NCBI RefSeq assembly: GCF_003007675.1
Contig: NZ_PXNP01000076.1
Coordinates: 1-64,000, forward strand
DNA: 64,000 nt
DNA from: Marinobacter fuscus
GTDB lineage: Bacteria > Pseudomonadota > Gammaproteobacteria > Pseudomonadales > Oleiphilaceae
Direction of reading: 5' to 3'
Part shown: positions 35,646 through 46,694 of the stretch, piece by piece
How the letters are laid out: the number at the start of each line of letters is the position of its first letter
How positions within the stretch are numbered: position 1 is the first letter of the stretch
Position numbers and translations under genes: made by a program
Notes under the pieces: model-generated
Seen by the model: the letters and a program-made list of their open reading frames with translations, nothing else
The model's database searches: none
What the model was told of the DNA's origin: nothing

Positions 35646-36542
35646 TCAACCCCGGCGATTGCCAGCCAGCTCCTGCTGCAAGGCGTCATCCAGATAATCC
35701 ATCAACATGCGTACCTTCGGCGACAGATGGCGGTTGTGGGGGTACAGCGCCCAGATGCCATCATCCGGCTCTCGCAGGTGTTCCAGCAACGACACCAGCT
35801 GGCCGGATTCGATGTAGGGCAGCACGTAGTAGTCCGGCAGCTGCACGATGCCGATACCACGCAGCGCGGCATCCACCAGCGCCGGCCCGCTGTTGCAGGC
35901 CAGACGACCTTTCACCTTGATGTTGCGAACGGTCCCGGCTTCCTGAAAGCGCCAGTAGTCCAGGGTGCCCGGCAGACAATGATGCTGATCCAGCTCTGAC
36001 AAAGAGTGGGGTTCGCCATAGGTCTGCAGGTAAGCGGGCGACGCACACACGTACTGTGTGCGGGTAGCCAGGCGTTTCGCCATCATGCTGGAGTCGCCCA
36101 GCTTGCCCAGCCGGATCGCCAGGTCATAGCCCTCTTCAACCAGATCCAGCTTCTGGTTGGTCAGATGCAGGGTGACGGACAACTCCGGATAGCGCACCAG
36201 AAACCGGTTCACCAACGGCGCGATGGTGCGCTCTCCGTAGGTGACCGGCGCGGTCATTTTCAGCCGCCCGGTGGGTGTATTCTGCAAATTGGTGATGGTG
36301 CGCTCGGCCTCTTCCAGCCCATCCAGCAGTTGCCTGCACCGCTGGTAGTAGGTGTTGCCAAGCTCTGTTACCGACACCCGCCGGGTGGTTCGGTAGAGCA
36401 GTTTCGCCGATAACCGCGTTTCCAGGGCGCTTACCTGACGGCTCACCTGGGCCGTCGAAATCCCCAGTCGCTTGGCAGCAGCGGTGAAGCCCCCGGCCTC
36501 CACTACCGCCACGAATTCGCTGACCCCTTCCCACTGAAACAT
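35646..36542 (-). CDS. LysR-family transcriptional regulator
   Basis: A 298-residue regulator with an N-terminal winged helix (FVAVVEAGGFTAAAKRLGISTAQVSRQVSALE) and a periplasmic-binding-like effector domain (about 90-290). It is divergent from adhC with 135 bases between them, the usual layout when a LysR protein controls the neighbouring gene, so it may regulate formaldehyde detoxification. The effector is unknown. Confidence 0.92.
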   Translation of the reverse strand: MFQWEGVSEFVAVVEAGGFTAAAKRLGISTAQVSRQVSALETRLSAKLLYRTTRRVSVTELGNTYYQRCRQLLDGLEEAERTITNLQNTPTGRLKMTAPVTYGERTIAPLVNRFLVRYPELSVTLHLTNQKLDLVEEGYDLAIRLGKLGDSSMMAKRLATRTQYVCASPAYLQTYGEPHSLSELDQHHCLPGTLDYWRFQEAGTVRNIKVKGRLACNSGPALVDAALRGIGIVQLPDYYVLPYIESGQLVSLLEHLREPDDGIWALYPHNRHLSPKVRMLMDYLDDALQQELAGNRRG

Positions 36543-36587
36543 GGCAATTATTCCTGTACAGAAAAATTGATTTTACTATTAGCCTGA

Positions 36588-37805
<1,218 letters not shown>

Positions 37806-37812
37806 GTCGTCA

Positions 37813-37845
37813 CCGCCCCGGGGCCATTTTCGGGCTCCGGGGCGG
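37813..37845 (+). other. GC-rich hairpin between frmA and fghA
   Basis: Arms CCGCCCCGG and CCGGGGCGG enclose a smaller GCC/GGC stem. No T run follows, so it is more likely an mRNA-stabilising or attenuating hairpin inside the operon than a full terminator. Confidence 0.45.
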
Positions 37846-37874
37846 ATATTTGTATCACCTTGGAGAATCATGGA

Positions 37875-38714
37875 ATGAACATCGAAAACCTGAGCTGCAA
37901 CAAGAGCTTTGGCGGCTGGCACAAGCAATATAGCCATCGCTCTGAGACGCTCAATTGCGACATGCGTTTTGCCATCTACCTGCCACCCCAGGCTTCCGGC
38001 AACCAGAAAGTGCCCGTGCTGTACTGGCTGTCCGGCCTGACTTGTACCGATGAAAACTTCATGCAGAAAGCCGGTGCACAACGGGCTGCCGCCGAACTGG
38101 GCATTGCCATCGTCGCCCCGGACACCAGCCCCCGCGGCGACAACGTGGCCGATGACGAGGCCTACGACCTGGGTAAAGGCGCGGGCTTTTACGTGAATGC
38201 CACCGAAGCCCCATGGAACCGCCACTACCGGATGTACGATTACATCGTGAACGAGTTGCCGGAGCTGATTGAAGCCACCTTCCCGGTTAGCCAGCAGCGC
38301 GCCATTTCCGGGCACTCCATGGGCGGCCACGGGGCCCTGATGATTGCCCTGCGCAATCCCGAGCGCTATTGCTCGGTCTCGGCGTTCAGCCCGATCAGCA
38401 ACCCGGTAAACTGCCCCTGGGGGCAAAAGGCGTTCTCAGCTTACCTGGGCACAGACGTGCAACGCTGGCGGGAATACGATGCCAGCGTTCTGATGCGCGA
38501 CGCGGAGCAGACGGTTCCGGCGCTGGTGGACCAGGGCGAGGCCGACAATTTCCTGGCCGAGCAACTCAAGCCGGAAGCGCTGGATGCGGCGGCCAAGGCC
38601 CGGGAATACCCGCTGGAACTGAGGCGCCATGAGGGCTACGACCACAGCTACTACTTCATTGCCAGCTTCATTGAAGAGCATCTGAAGTTCCATGCGGATT
38701 ACCTGAGCCGCTGA
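37875..38714 (+). CDS. fghA: S-formylglutathione hydrolase
   Basis: This 279-residue esterase-D family serine hydrolase splits S-formylglutathione to formate and glutathione, the second step after FrmA. The nucleophile is in [10 protein letters not shown]; Asp and His of the triad are in the C-terminal third (YDHSYYF). ATG at 37875 is preferred to a TTG at 37860. It ends just before the convergent rof gene. Confidence 0.95.
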   Translation: MNIENLSCNKSFGGWHKQYSHRSETLNCDMRFAIYLPPQASGNQKVPVLYWLSGLTCTDENFMQKAGAQRAAAELGIAIVAPDTSPRGDNVADDEAYDLGKGAGFYVNATEAPWNRHYRMYDYIVNELPELIEATFPVSQQRAISGHSMGGHGALMIALRNPERYCSVSAFSPISNPVNCPWGQKAFSAYLGTDVQRWREYDASVLMRDAEQTVPALVDQGEADNFLAEQLKPEALDAAAKAREYPLELRRHEGYDHSYYFIASFIEEHLKFHADYLSR

Positions 38715-38723
38715 TCGCTGGCG

Positions 38724-38978
38724 CTAGCTACTCCCGAACCGAACCCGCTCGAAATGCGGGTTCGGTTCCAGAGCGACCATCTCACAGGCGCCGTCAATCA
38801 CCACCCACTGCTCCCCCCGATCCGCCAGCCGCATTCGCAGCGTCTCCCGGCGCTGATCGTCATAACCGGTATCCAATGGCACCCCCTCCAACATCCGCCC
38901 GTCCGGCCAGTGCAGCGCGACCGGAATCCGGTACATGCAGGCAATTTCGATAAAGTCCGACTGATGGCAGGTGATCAT
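38724..38978 (-). CDS. rof: Rho-binding antiterminator (Rof/YaeO family)
   Basis: An 84-residue protein: ITCHQSDFIEIACMYRIPV followed by a small beta barrel (LEGVPLDTG, EQWVVID). This is the Rof/YaeO pattern; Rof binds the Rho RNA site and reduces Rho-dependent termination. Its last codons contain a 13-base inverted repeat (38736-38768). It is convergent with fghA. Confidence 0.82.
   Translation of the reverse strand: MITCHQSDFIEIACMYRIPVALHWPDGRMLEGVPLDTGYDDQRRETLRMRLADRGEQWVVIDGACEMVALEPNPHFERVRFGSS
38736..38768. other. Strong hairpin inside the 3' end of rof
   Basis: Perfect 13-base arms GAACCGAACCCGC and GCGGGTTCGGTTC with a seven-base loop, within the rof coding sequence and 22 bases past the fghA stop. 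It lacks a T run. It could block read-through between the convergent genes or shape the rof mRNA 3' end. Confidence 0.55.
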
Positions 38979-39088
38979 AACGACACCTCGTTTCTCTCGT
39001 TTCAGTCATTATGATTCATTTCGGTTAACCAGTAGAATAGGCGCCCTCAAAATGGGCCTCGACAAGCGCAGACAGAGTTACCGAACGG

Positions 39089-39778
39089 ATGCACAAGCCA
39101 CCGGTGGCGCAACCAAGCCACGCACACAGATTACTGAACCTGTTGGCAGATTACGGAGCGCTTAAGTCTCCGGGCGAGCTGCCGTGTTTCGGTGAGCGGC
39201 TAAGCCGATTGTTCGGCCTGGGCGACACCATGAAGCTGGACGCGGCCACGGCCCATCGGGCGCGCCCAACAGGTTTTGCACAACCCGCGGCAGTTGACCG
39301 CCTGACTGCAGAGCTGGCCAACACCCGCAAGGCTCTGATTCGTCGCATTCAGTCATTCACTGAAACCCTGGACACCGGAACGGAACCCGACCCGGAGACG
39401 GCACTGAACGCCTGGCTGGCCCTCCAGCGCAAGGTCGCCTCCAGCAGTCGTCAATTGCGGGACAAGGTGCGAAACGACATGAAAGACCAGGGTCACTCCA
39501 TGGCCCGGCTGGCGCAACTGGACGCTGTTTTTGATCACACCATGGCCGGGTACACCAGCCAGTGTTTTGCACAGATTCCCAGGCTTCTGGAACAGCAATT
39601 CCGCAGCCTGCAAACACCCTCTGATGCATCCCCCGATACCGGCACTGCGCCGGACAACCGGCTGCTCTGTTACTGCGAGAAAGCGCAGAATTTATTACTC
39701 GCTGAACTGGATGTTCGGCTGGAGCCGGTACTGGGGTTGCTGGAGGCCTGCCACAACGAGGTAAACCACTCTCCATGA
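39089..39778 (+). CDS. DUF3348 protein, first gene of a stator-like operon
   Basis: A 229-residue helical cytoplasmic protein of the DUF3348 type (RLLNLLADYG near the start, FGERLSRLFGLGDTMKLD, then LNAWLALQRKVASSSRQLR). There are no membrane segments or catalytic motifs. It overlaps the following MotA-like gene by four bases (ATGA), so it is translationally coupled and probably a partner of the complex. Function unknown. Confidence 0.8.
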   Translation: MHKPPVAQPSHAHRLLNLLADYGALKSPGELPCFGERLSRLFGLGDTMKLDAATAHRARPTGFAQPAAVDRLTAELANTRKALIRRIQSFTETLDTGTEPDPETALNAWLALQRKVASSSRQLRDKVRNDMKDQGHSMARLAQLDAVFDHTMAGYTSQCFAQIPRLLEQQFRSLQTPSDASPDTGTAPDNRLLCYCEKAQNLLLAELDVRLEPVLGLLEACHNEVNHSP

Positions 39779-41766
39779 GCAGACTTTTCTTTTTTTTCGC
39801 GTTTGTTACAGGTTTGGCCGTAACCGGCTGGATTGGCCAGCGTTTTATCGGCTCCGATCTGCTGGCGCTCTCTGTCACCCTCATCATTGCCGTGGTGTAT
39901 AGCCTGGGCTTTGTGGAGCTGATGGGCTTTCGCGGTACCACCCGGAAGCTGGCCAACAAACTCAACAGCACTCCGGAAAGTCGTGAACAACTTAACGGCT
40001 GGTTAGCTGGCCTGCCAGAGCCAGTTCAATTCTCCGTGCAGCGGCGCATTGACGGCCATTTTGCCGCCCTGCCCAGCCCGCAGTTCACGCCTTATCTGGT
40101 TGGTCTGCTGGTGATGCTGGGCCTTCTGGGCACCTTTGCAGGCATGATTGTGACTCTGAGCGGCGCCGCCTCGGCACTGGATGGCAGCACCGAACTCAGC
40201 GCCATCCGCAGCGCGCTGGCCGCGCCCATCGCCGGGCTGAGTCTGGCCTTTGGCACCTCCATTGCTGGTGTGGCGGCGTCCGCCATGTTGGGGCTGGCCT
40301 CTACCCTGAGCCGACGTGAACGGTTACAGGTTTCCCGCCAACTGGACAAAACCCTGCGCCAGCGGCTGCATCACCTGTCGACAGATTATCAGCGCGAGCA
40401 AGCCTTCAAAGCACTGGAGTCGCAAGCAGAAGCCCTACCGCAAATGGCCTCAGCCATGGAGAGCATGACGGCCCGAATGGAGCAGCTGGGCCAGCAACTG
40501 GCGCAATCTCTGACCCAAAACCAGCAGGAATTCCACAGTGCAGTGGGCGATCACTATCAGTCCCTGGCCGCTTCGGTGGCGGAATCGCTCGAGAAGGCAC
40601 TGGAATCCAGTACACACCTGACTGCGGATCGGATCGAACCGATTGTCACCGGGGCCATGGATAACCTGCAGTCCAGCGCCGGCAAGCTTCATGAACACTG
40701 GGCGGCAACCACCCAGCAACAACTGGCCAAGCTGACCGATACGTTCCAGAAAACCACCCTTGAGGCCAGCGAGCACTGGCAGCAGAATCTTCAGGCGCAG
40801 CAGCAGGCCTCCGCTGAACACCAGCAAGCCTTGCAACAGAGCTCGGAGCAAGCCCAGAAGCAGCTGTTGGAGCAGCTTCAAAACGCCACAGAACAAACCG
40901 CCCAGCACTGGCAAACCGGTGTTGCACAACAACAGCAAACCGCCGAAAAGCTGGTAACCGATCTGCAGAACACTCTGCAGGAATACCAAACCCGGTTCCA
41001 GTACGAGAGCGCAAAGATTGCAAGCCAGCAACAGCAAGGCCTCGACGTACTGATCACCCGTGTCTCCGAACAGCTTACATCACTGCATGAACAAGAAGTG
41101 GCACGCGGTGAAGCCGCCAACCATCAGTTGGCCCAACTTGAAAGCACCGTCACCAAACACCTGACCGAGCTCGGCGCAGGGCTGGAAGCGCCCATGACTC
41201 GCCTGATCGAAACCGCGTCGGAAACGCCAAAAGCGGCGGCGCAGGTAATATCTCAGCTGCAATCCGAAATGGCCCGCAATAGCGAACGGGAAAACCAGTT
41301 ACTGGAAGAACGTCAACGCCTGGTGCAAGAGCTGGACATCCTGTTGGCATCCCAGCGCAGCAATGCCGATAGCCAGCGCCAGGCGGTGGATTCACTGATC
41401 AGCGGTGCCAGCGAAACCCTGACCGGCATCAGCGAACGTTTCAACCTGTTGATTGAAGCGCAGAGCCAGCAACTCGGCAAACTGGGTGAAAACCTTACTG
41501 GCAGCAGCCAGGAAGTGGGTGCGCTCAGCGATGCTTTCCTCAAAGCGGTAGAACTGTTCAGTACATCCAATACACAACTTCAGGATAACCTCCTGAACAT
41601 CCAGAAAGCGCTGGATGCCGCCGGTCATCGCCACGATGAGCAACTGGCCTATTATGTCGCCCAGGCCCGCGAAGTCATCGATCTGTCCGTGAGCTCGCAA
41701 AAAGACGTTATTGATGCCGCAGCGGCCCTGCGCCGTGGCGAGCTTGAGGCCAGCGGAGCGGACTGA
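39775..41766 (+). CDS. DUF802 MotA/TolQ/ExbB-like protein with long tail
   Basis: A 663-residue inner-membrane protein. Four membrane segments (about 5-22, 28-46, 105-128, 152-176) include a proton-channel-like core, LVMLGLLGTFAGMIVTLSG and PIAGLSLAFGTSIAGV. The remaining 480 residues are a Gln/Glu-rich helical cytoplasmic tail with coiled-coil character. It matches the architecture of MotA and of ZorA, whose tail extends into the cytoplasm. It is coupled to the OmpA/MotB-like gene (TGATG). The stator role is inference; the cargo is unknown. Confidence 0.82.
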   Translation: MSRLFFFFAFVTGLAVTGWIGQRFIGSDLLALSVTLIIAVVYSLGFVELMGFRGTTRKLANKLNSTPESREQLNGWLAGLPEPVQFSVQRRIDGHFAALPSPQFTPYLVGLLVMLGLLGTFAGMIVTLSGAASALDGSTELSAIRSALAAPIAGLSLAFGTSIAGVAASAMLGLASTLSRRERLQVSRQLDKTLRQRLHHLSTDYQREQAFKALESQAEALPQMASAMESMTARMEQLGQQLAQSLTQNQQEFHSAVGDHYQSLAASVAESLEKALESSTHLTADRIEPIVTGAMDNLQSSAGKLHEHWAATTQQQLAKLTDTFQKTTLEASEHWQQNLQAQQQASAEHQQALQQSSEQAQKQLLEQLQNATEQTAQHWQTGVAQQQQTAEKLVTDLQNTLQEYQTRFQYESAKIASQQQQGLDVLITRVSEQLTSLHEQEVARGEAANHQLAQLESTVTKHLTELGAGLEAPMTRLIETASETPKAAAQVISQLQSEMARNSERENQLLEERQRLVQELDILLASQRSNADSQRQAVDSLISGASETLTGISERFNLLIEAQSQQLGKLGENLTGSSQEVGALSDAFLKAVELFSTSNTQLQDNLLNIQKALDAAGHRHDEQLAYYVAQAREVIDLSVSSQKDVIDAAAALRRGELEASGAD

Positions 41767-42443
41767 TGGAACATCTGGAGGGCAGCGAACAGCAATCCAC
41801 ACCGATCTGGGCCATTTTCTCTGACCTGATGGCCGCGTTGGTGGGCATTCTGGTCCTGATACTGGTGTGGGTGATCGGGGTACAACTGGAGCTCAGCCAG
41901 TCTCTGGCAGACGAAAAAGCCAAAAGGGAAGCCGAAGAAGAGCGCCGGATTGCGCTGGAACAAGCGTTGGAAGACCCACTGACCAAAGGCCTGGTGACCT
42001 TCCGCAATGGCCGCATCGGCATCAGCGGCAACGTGCTGTTCCAGTTGAACTCGGATCAATTGCAAGCCGATGGCGTGGCGGTGCTTGAATCACTGGTCAC
42101 CCCACTGAAAACCTACCTGGCCCAGCACGATGAATTGCTGATGGTGAGCGGCTTTACCGATGACCTGCCCATGCATCGGAGCAGCCGGTATCAGGACAAC
42201 TGGGGCTTATCGGCACAGCGTTCGCTCACCGTTACGCGCACTCTCATGGAACTGGGCCTGCCGAACGACCGGATTTTCGCCGCTGCTTTTGGCGCACACC
42301 ACCCCGCCGTACCCAATGTGGATGCCGAATCCCGCGCCCAGAACCGGCGGGTGGAGATCAGTACCGTGCCTCGGGCGCCTGCCAATACTGTGTCTGCCAA
42401 AGATGGGGAGCAAGCAATTGGCTCTGGAGCCAATGCACCATGA
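41766..42443 (+). CDS. MotB/ZorB-like OmpA-family protein
   Basis: A 225-residue protein with one membrane helix (about 18-39) led by IFSDLMAALVGILV, in which Asp20 sits where MotB carries its proton-binding Asp. After a short coiled-coil linker (about 45-68) comes an OmpA peptidoglycan-binding domain (about 85-200; NWGLSAQRSLTVTRTL, QNRRVEIS). This is the stator B-subunit pattern. It overlaps both neighbours and should assemble with the DUF802 protein. Confidence 0.87.
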   Translation: MEHLEGSEQQSTPIWAIFSDLMAALVGILVLILVWVIGVQLELSQSLADEKAKREAEEERRIALEQALEDPLTKGLVTFRNGRIGISGNVLFQLNSDQLQADGVAVLESLVTPLKTYLAQHDELLMVSGFTDDLPMHRSSRYQDNWGLSAQRSLTVTRTLMELGLPNDRIFAAAFGAHHPAVPNVDAESRAQNRRVEISTVPRAPANTVSAKDGEQAIGSGANAP

Positions 42444-43075
42444 CCGTAGACAGCTTACCGGTTTCGGTTCTTGATGAACTTCGCCAGTCCGATGCCCCTG
42501 CGACCGACCCGGTGCGCTTTTGCTACCTCGAATCCCTGGAGCAACGCCTTGTTGCCTGCGGCCTGCAACACAGCTCGCACTGGCAAAAGCTGGAGCAGGC
42601 AGTACGGCAATTCCCACGTGGTTCCGGCATTCAGCCTCTTGAGCAAGCCACAACTGACGCGCCCCGATCAAATGATTCAGGGCTTAATTCGCTATCGGCA
42701 CTGGTGGGAGAGCTCAATACGCCTTCGCAACCGTCCACTCCGATGTACCGGACGGCTCTGGAGCAACGCATCTTTGGCGAGCAAAATGCCCCAGAGAACG
42801 GCAACTCACCTGTGGAAATGGAAACTGTCCCGAAATCTTTGCGTACGCTCACGCGGGTGCAGGCAGATCAGGGTAATCTGATGCTCCGGGAGCGGGTTCG
42901 CCATGCTATCGAAAACTCTCCGAGAGGCGCTGGCCCGATGAACGCCCAACGGCTGGTGAGCCGGGCATTGTCCGAGATGCAGCGATTATCACCGGAATAC
43001 CTGGAACGGTTTGCCCGTTATACCGACAGCTTGCTGGCACTGGAGCAACTGGCGAAGAAAAATCAGGACAGATAA
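42440..43075 (+). CDS. DUF2894 protein, last gene of the stator-like operon
   Basis: A 211-residue soluble protein of the DUF2894 type, with the conserved C-terminal stretch RTLTRVQADQGNLMLRERVRHAIE-like and PMNAQRLVSRALSEMQRLSPEYLERF. No membrane segment or enzyme motif. It overlaps the OmpA gene as ATGA and is followed by a terminator, closing the four-gene operon. Function unknown. Confidence 0.8.
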   Translation: MTVDSLPVSVLDELRQSDAPATDPVRFCYLESLEQRLVACGLQHSSHWQKLEQAVRQFPRGSGIQPLEQATTDAPRSNDSGLNSLSALVGELNTPSQPSTPMYRTALEQRIFGEQNAPENGNSPVEMETVPKSLRTLTRVQADQGNLMLRERVRHAIENSPRGAGPMNAQRLVSRALSEMQRLSPEYLERFARYTDSLLALEQLAKKNQDR

Positions 43076-43078
43076 AAC

Positions 43079-43108
43079 AAAAAGCCCCCGTAGAACGGAG
43101 GCTTTTTT
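43079..43108. terminator. Intrinsic terminator between DUF2894 and fba
   Basis: AAAAGCCCCCGT and ACGGAGGCTTTT pair with one mismatch around AGA, followed by a T run on the plus strand and a matching run on the minus strand. It separates the convergent DUF2894 and fba genes. Confidence 0.85.
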
Positions 43109-43123
43109 GCGATTACAGGCGGC

Positions 43124-44188
43124 TTACTTGACCTTGGGGTCCAGTTCACCCGCGGCGTAACGCTCGAACATCTGCTCGAGGTTGATCGGCTTGATCTTGC
43201 TGGCCTGACCGGCACACCCAAAGGCTTCGTAGCGGGCTACACAGATGTCGGTCATGGCAACCATGGTGGCCTTAAGGAATTTGCGCGGGTCAAATTCGGC
43301 CGGGTTCTGAGCCATGAAGCGACGAACCGCTCCGGTAGAGGCCAGACGCAGGTCGGTGTCGATATTGACCTTGCGCACGCCGTGCTTGATGCCTTCGACG
43401 ATTTCTTCCACCGGCACCCCGTAGGTTTCCGGAATCTCGCCACCAAACTCGTTGATCACCTTCAGCCACTCCTGGGGAACGGAGCTTGAGCCGTGCATGA
43501 CCAGGTGCGTGTCCGGGATGCGGGCGTGGATGGCTTTGATCTGGTCGATGGCGAGGATGTCGCCCGTCGGTGGGCGGGTGAACTTGTAGGCGCCGTGGCT
43601 GGTGCCGATGGCGATGGCCAGTGCGTCTACGTGGGTTTTCGCCACGAAGTCGGCGGCTTCTTCCGGGTCGGTCAGCATCTGGCTGTGGTCGAGAGTGCCT
43701 TCGGCGCCGATACCATCTTCTTCACCGGCCTGGCCAGTTTCCAGGGAGCCCAGGCAACCCAGCTCGCCTTCTACGGAGACACCACAGGCGTGGGCCATTT
43801 CGACGGTGCGGCGGGTTACGTCGACGTTGTATTCGTAGTCAGTCGGGGTTTTGCCGTCTTCACCCAGGGAGCCGTCCATCATCACGGAGCTGAAGCCCAG
43901 TTGAATGGAGCGCTGGCATACGGCGGGGCTGGTGCCGTGGTCCTGGTGCATGACCACCGGGATGTGCGGCCATTCCTCAATGGCAGCCAAAATCAGGTGA
44001 CGCAGGAAGGGCGCACCGGCGTATTTGCGGGCACCGGCGGAGGCCTGGACAATGACCGGGGAGTCGGTTTTGTCGGCGGCTTCCATGATGGCGCGCATTT
44101 GTTCAAGGTTGTTTACGTTAAAGGCTGGCACACCGTAACCATGCTCGGCGGCGTGGTCGAGAAGTTGCCGCAGCGATATCAGGGCCAT
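43124..44188 (-). CDS. fba: Fructose-bisphosphate aldolase, class II
   Basis: This 354-residue zinc aldolase cleaves fructose-1,6-bisphosphate. [11 protein letters not shown] contains zinc and active-site residues, and [10 protein letters not shown] and GTSHGAYKF are class II (Calvin-type) signatures. ATG at 44188 has GGAGAC upstream; the frame to 44377 runs into repeat copy B and is not coding. It is the last gene of tkt-epd-pgk-fba. Confidence 0.96.
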   Translation of the reverse strand: MALISLRQLLDHAAEHGYGVPAFNVNNLEQMRAIMEAADKTDSPVIVQASAGARKYAGAPFLRHLILAAIEEWPHIPVVMHQDHGTSPAVCQRSIQLGFSSVMMDGSLGEDGKTPTDYEYNVDVTRRTVEMAHACGVSVEGELGCLGSLETGQAGEEDGIGAEGTLDHSQMLTDPEEAADFVAKTHVDALAIAIGTSHGAYKFTRPPTGDILAIDQIKAIHARIPDTHLVMHGSSSVPQEWLKVINEFGGEIPETYGVPVEEIVEGIKHGVRKVNIDTDLRLASTGAVRRFMAQNPAEFDPRKFLKATMVAMTDICVARYEAFGCAGQASKIKPINLEQMFERYAAGELDPKVK

Positions 44189-44276
44189 GGGTTGTCTCCT
44201 TTGTTGACTTTTGATGTTGGGATTCTTTTGTTTGCCGCTGGCTCCTTGCCTGCTTTCAAAGCTTGGAGTCTGCTGC

Positions 44277-44382
44277 GGAGGGTGCGTCAGGCCCTTCCGG
44301 GACACGCTGTGAATACGTCCGTGTACGCTTGAGCGCAGCATCCCTGCTGCGCACAGTCCCGGAAGGGCCTGACCCACCCTCC
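44277..44382. repeat. Palindromic repeat, copy B (pgk-fba gap)
   Basis: Outer arms of 26 bases (44277-44302 and 44357-44382) pair with one mismatch. The core reads CACGCTGTGAATACGTCCG on the plus strand, then a CGCAGCATCCCTGCTGCG hairpin. The plan matches copies A, C and D, with different arm sequence. Confidence 0.85.
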
Positions 44383-44433
44383 TTGCGATTTGGCGCTATG
44401 CTTTGCCGCCGGCTTCTGGCGACTGATCAGAAC

Positions 44434-45594
44434 TTACTGACTTCTTTCTTCCAGTACTGCTACGGCTGGCAGGGTTTTGCCTTCCACGAATTCCAGGAAC
44501 GCGCCGCCGCCGGTGGAGATATAAGAGATCTTGTCAGCTACGCCGTATTTGTCAACGGCTGCCACGGTGTCACCGCCGCCCGCCAGGGAGAACGCAGAGC
44601 TTTCGGCGATGGCGTTGGCCAGGGCCTTGGTGCCGTTGCCGAACTGGTCGAATTCGAACACACCAACCGGACCATTCCACAGAATGGTTTTGGCATTTTT
44701 CAACAGTTCCGCAAACTGGCCAGCGGTTTCCGGGCCGACGTCGAGAATCATGTCATCGGCGCTGACGTCGGTGGCATTCTTGGTGGTGGCGGTGGCGGTT
44801 TCCGCGAACTCGCTGGCGACAACCACATCCACCGGCAGCGGGATTTCCACACGGCTGGCGATGTCTTTGGCGGTGTCGATCAGGTCGTGTTCGCACAGGG
44901 ATTTGCCCACCGGCTTGCCCGCAGCCGCCAGGAAGGTGTTGGCGATGCCGCCACCAACGATGATCTGGTCGCAGACTTTTTCCAGGGCGTTGAGCACGTC
45001 CAGTTTGGTGGAGACTTTAGAGCCGCCAACGATGGCTACCACCGGCTTGGCCGGGTTATCGAGGGCTTTGCCCAGAGCTTCCAGTTCTGCCGCCAGCAAG
45101 GGGCCTGCACAGGCTTCGGGGGCGAATTTGGCCACGCCGTGGGTGGAGGCCTGGGCGCGGTGGGCGGTGCCGAAGGCATCCATTACGTAGATGTCGCAAA
45201 GGGCAGCGTACTGTTTGGCCAGTTCTTCGTTGTCTTTCTTTTCGCCTTTGTTGAAGCGGACGTTCTCGAACAGAACCACTTCGCCATCGGCTACTTCAAC
45301 GCCGTTCAGGTAATCCGTGATCAGGCGAACTTCCTGGCCCAGCAAGGTCGACAGGTGCTCGGCCACCGGCTTCATAGAAGAGGCTTCGTCAAACACGCCT
45401 TCTTCCGGACGGCCCAGGTGGGACATCAGCATGACTTTGGCGCCCGCGTCTTTGGCTGCTTTGATGGTGGGCAGCGATGCGCGGATGCGGGCATCGCTGG
45501 CTACTGTGCCGTTTTTGACCGGTACGTTCAGGTCTTCACGAATCAGAACCCGCTTGCCGGCGAGGTTCAGGTCAGTCATCTTTTTGATGGCCAT
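44434..45594 (-). CDS. pgk: Phosphoglycerate kinase
   Basis: This 386-residue glycolytic kinase transfers phosphate from 1,3-bisphosphoglycerate to ADP. Family motifs [24 protein letters not shown] and the C-terminal nucleotide site GGGDTVAAV are present. The ATG at 45594 precedes [10 protein letters not shown]; the TTG two codons upstream is not needed. It is 65 bases downstream of epd and 245 bases upstream of fba. Confidence 0.97.
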   Translation of the reverse strand: MAIKKMTDLNLAGKRVLIREDLNVPVKNGTVASDARIRASLPTIKAAKDAGAKVMLMSHLGRPEEGVFDEASSMKPVAEHLSTLLGQEVRLITDYLNGVEVADGEVVLFENVRFNKGEKKDNEELAKQYAALCDIYVMDAFGTAHRAQASTHGVAKFAPEACAGPLLAAELEALGKALDNPAKPVVAIVGGSKVSTKLDVLNALEKVCDQIIVGGGIANTFLAAAGKPVGKSLCEHDLIDTAKDIASRVEIPLPVDVVVASEFAETATATTKNATDVSADDMILDVGPETAGQFAELLKNAKTILWNGPVGVFEFDQFGNGTKALANAIAESSAFSLAGGGDTVAAVDKYGVADKISYISTGGGAFLEFVEGKTLPAVAVLEERSQ

Positions 45595-45659
45595 AATCAA
45601 GGTCCGTAGTTATGGATTCATAATCTGTCTGGGTGGGGGCTCCAGTCTGGCGCTCCCCC

Positions 45660-46694
45660 TCAATCGTTCAACTGGGTCAACCAGCTCTTGCTCACATCCA
45701 GCATCCGGTTGGCAAAGCCCCATTCGTTATCAAACCAACACAGCACTTTCACCATGGAGCCACCGGTTACCCGTGTTTGCCCGCCGTCAACCACGCCGGA
45801 ATGGCTGTCGTGGTTGAAATCGGAACTTGCCAGCAACTCGTCAGTGTAATCGAGAATGCCCGCCAGCGGGCCCTCTGCGGCGGCTTTCAGTATCTGGTTT
45901 ACCGCTGCCACATCGGTGCTTTGCCGAACGTTCACCACCATATCGATGGCGGACACGTTCAGGGTGGGCACGCGAATGGCCACGGAGCTGAAGCGGCCCT
46001 CCATGTGCGGCAATAGCCGCTCGATCCCGCGCGCCAGCCCGGTATCCACCGGCACCATGTTATGCAGCGCACTGCGGGTGCGGCGCAGGTCTTTATGGTG
46101 GTAGGCATCGATCACCGGCTGGTCGTTCATCGCAGCGTGAATGGTGGTGGTACTGCCCTGCTCCACACCCAGCGCGTCATCCAGCACTTTGATCACCGGC
46201 ACCAGGCAGTTGGTGGTACAGGAGCCAGCTGCTACGATGACATCACTCGGGTTCAAGGCCCGGTCGTTGATACCAAACACCACCGTGCGGTCGACATCGG
46301 CCTCTCCCGGCTGGGAGAACAGCAGTCGTTTCGCGCCGGAGGCGATGTGCTTTTCTGCCGTGGCCCGGTCGGAATAGGCGCCGGAACACTCCAGCACCAG
46401 ATCCACATCCAGCAGACGCCAGGGCAGATCCTCCGGGTCGGGATGACGGAGAACGCGAATGCGGTCTCCGTTCACTATCAGATGATCGCCATCCACCGCC
46501 ACCTTTCCGTTCAGCCTGCCATGGGTAGAATCGTACTTGGTCAGGTGGGCGATGGTGTCGATGTCCGACAACTCGTTGATGGCGACCACCTGCAGGTGGT
46601 CGCGAAAGCCGTTCTCATACAACGCCCGCAACACGCACTGGCCAATACGACCATAGCCGTTGATGGCAATCCGGAAAGGCTTTGAGTCGGTCAT
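45660..46694 (-). CDS. epd: Erythrose-4-phosphate dehydrogenase
   Basis: This 344-residue GAPDH-family enzyme has the NAD-binding start INGYGRIGQCVLRALYEN and catalytic Cys in SCTTNC. Segments such as VVAINELSDIDTIAHLTKYDSTHGR and DFNHDSHSGVVDG fit Epd better than glycolytic GapA. It oxidises erythrose-4-phosphate for pyridoxal phosphate synthesis. Position between tkt and pgk is the classic Epd context. Its start overlaps the tkt stop (TGATG). Confidence 0.92.
   Translation of the reverse strand: MTDSKPFRIAINGYGRIGQCVLRALYENGFRDHLQVVAINELSDIDTIAHLTKYDSTHGRLNGKVAVDGDHLIVNGDRIRVLRHPDPEDLPWRLLDVDLVLECSGAYSDRATAEKHIASGAKRLLFSQPGEADVDRTVVFGINDRALNPSDVIVAAGSCTTNCLVPVIKVLDDALGVEQGSTTTIHAAMNDQPVIDAYHHKDLRRTRSALHNMVPVDTGLARGIERLLPHMEGRFSSVAIRVPTLNVSAIDMVVNVRQSTDVAAVNQILKAAAEGPLAGILDYTDELLASSDFNHDSHSGVVDGGQTRVTGGSMVKVLCWFDNEWGFANRMLDVSKSWLTQLND

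Noticed and set aside
39089..43075. Zorya defence system
   Set aside because: The MotA/MotB-like pair resembles ZorAB, but no ZorC, ZorD helicase/nuclease or ZorE gene is present, so the name is not justified.
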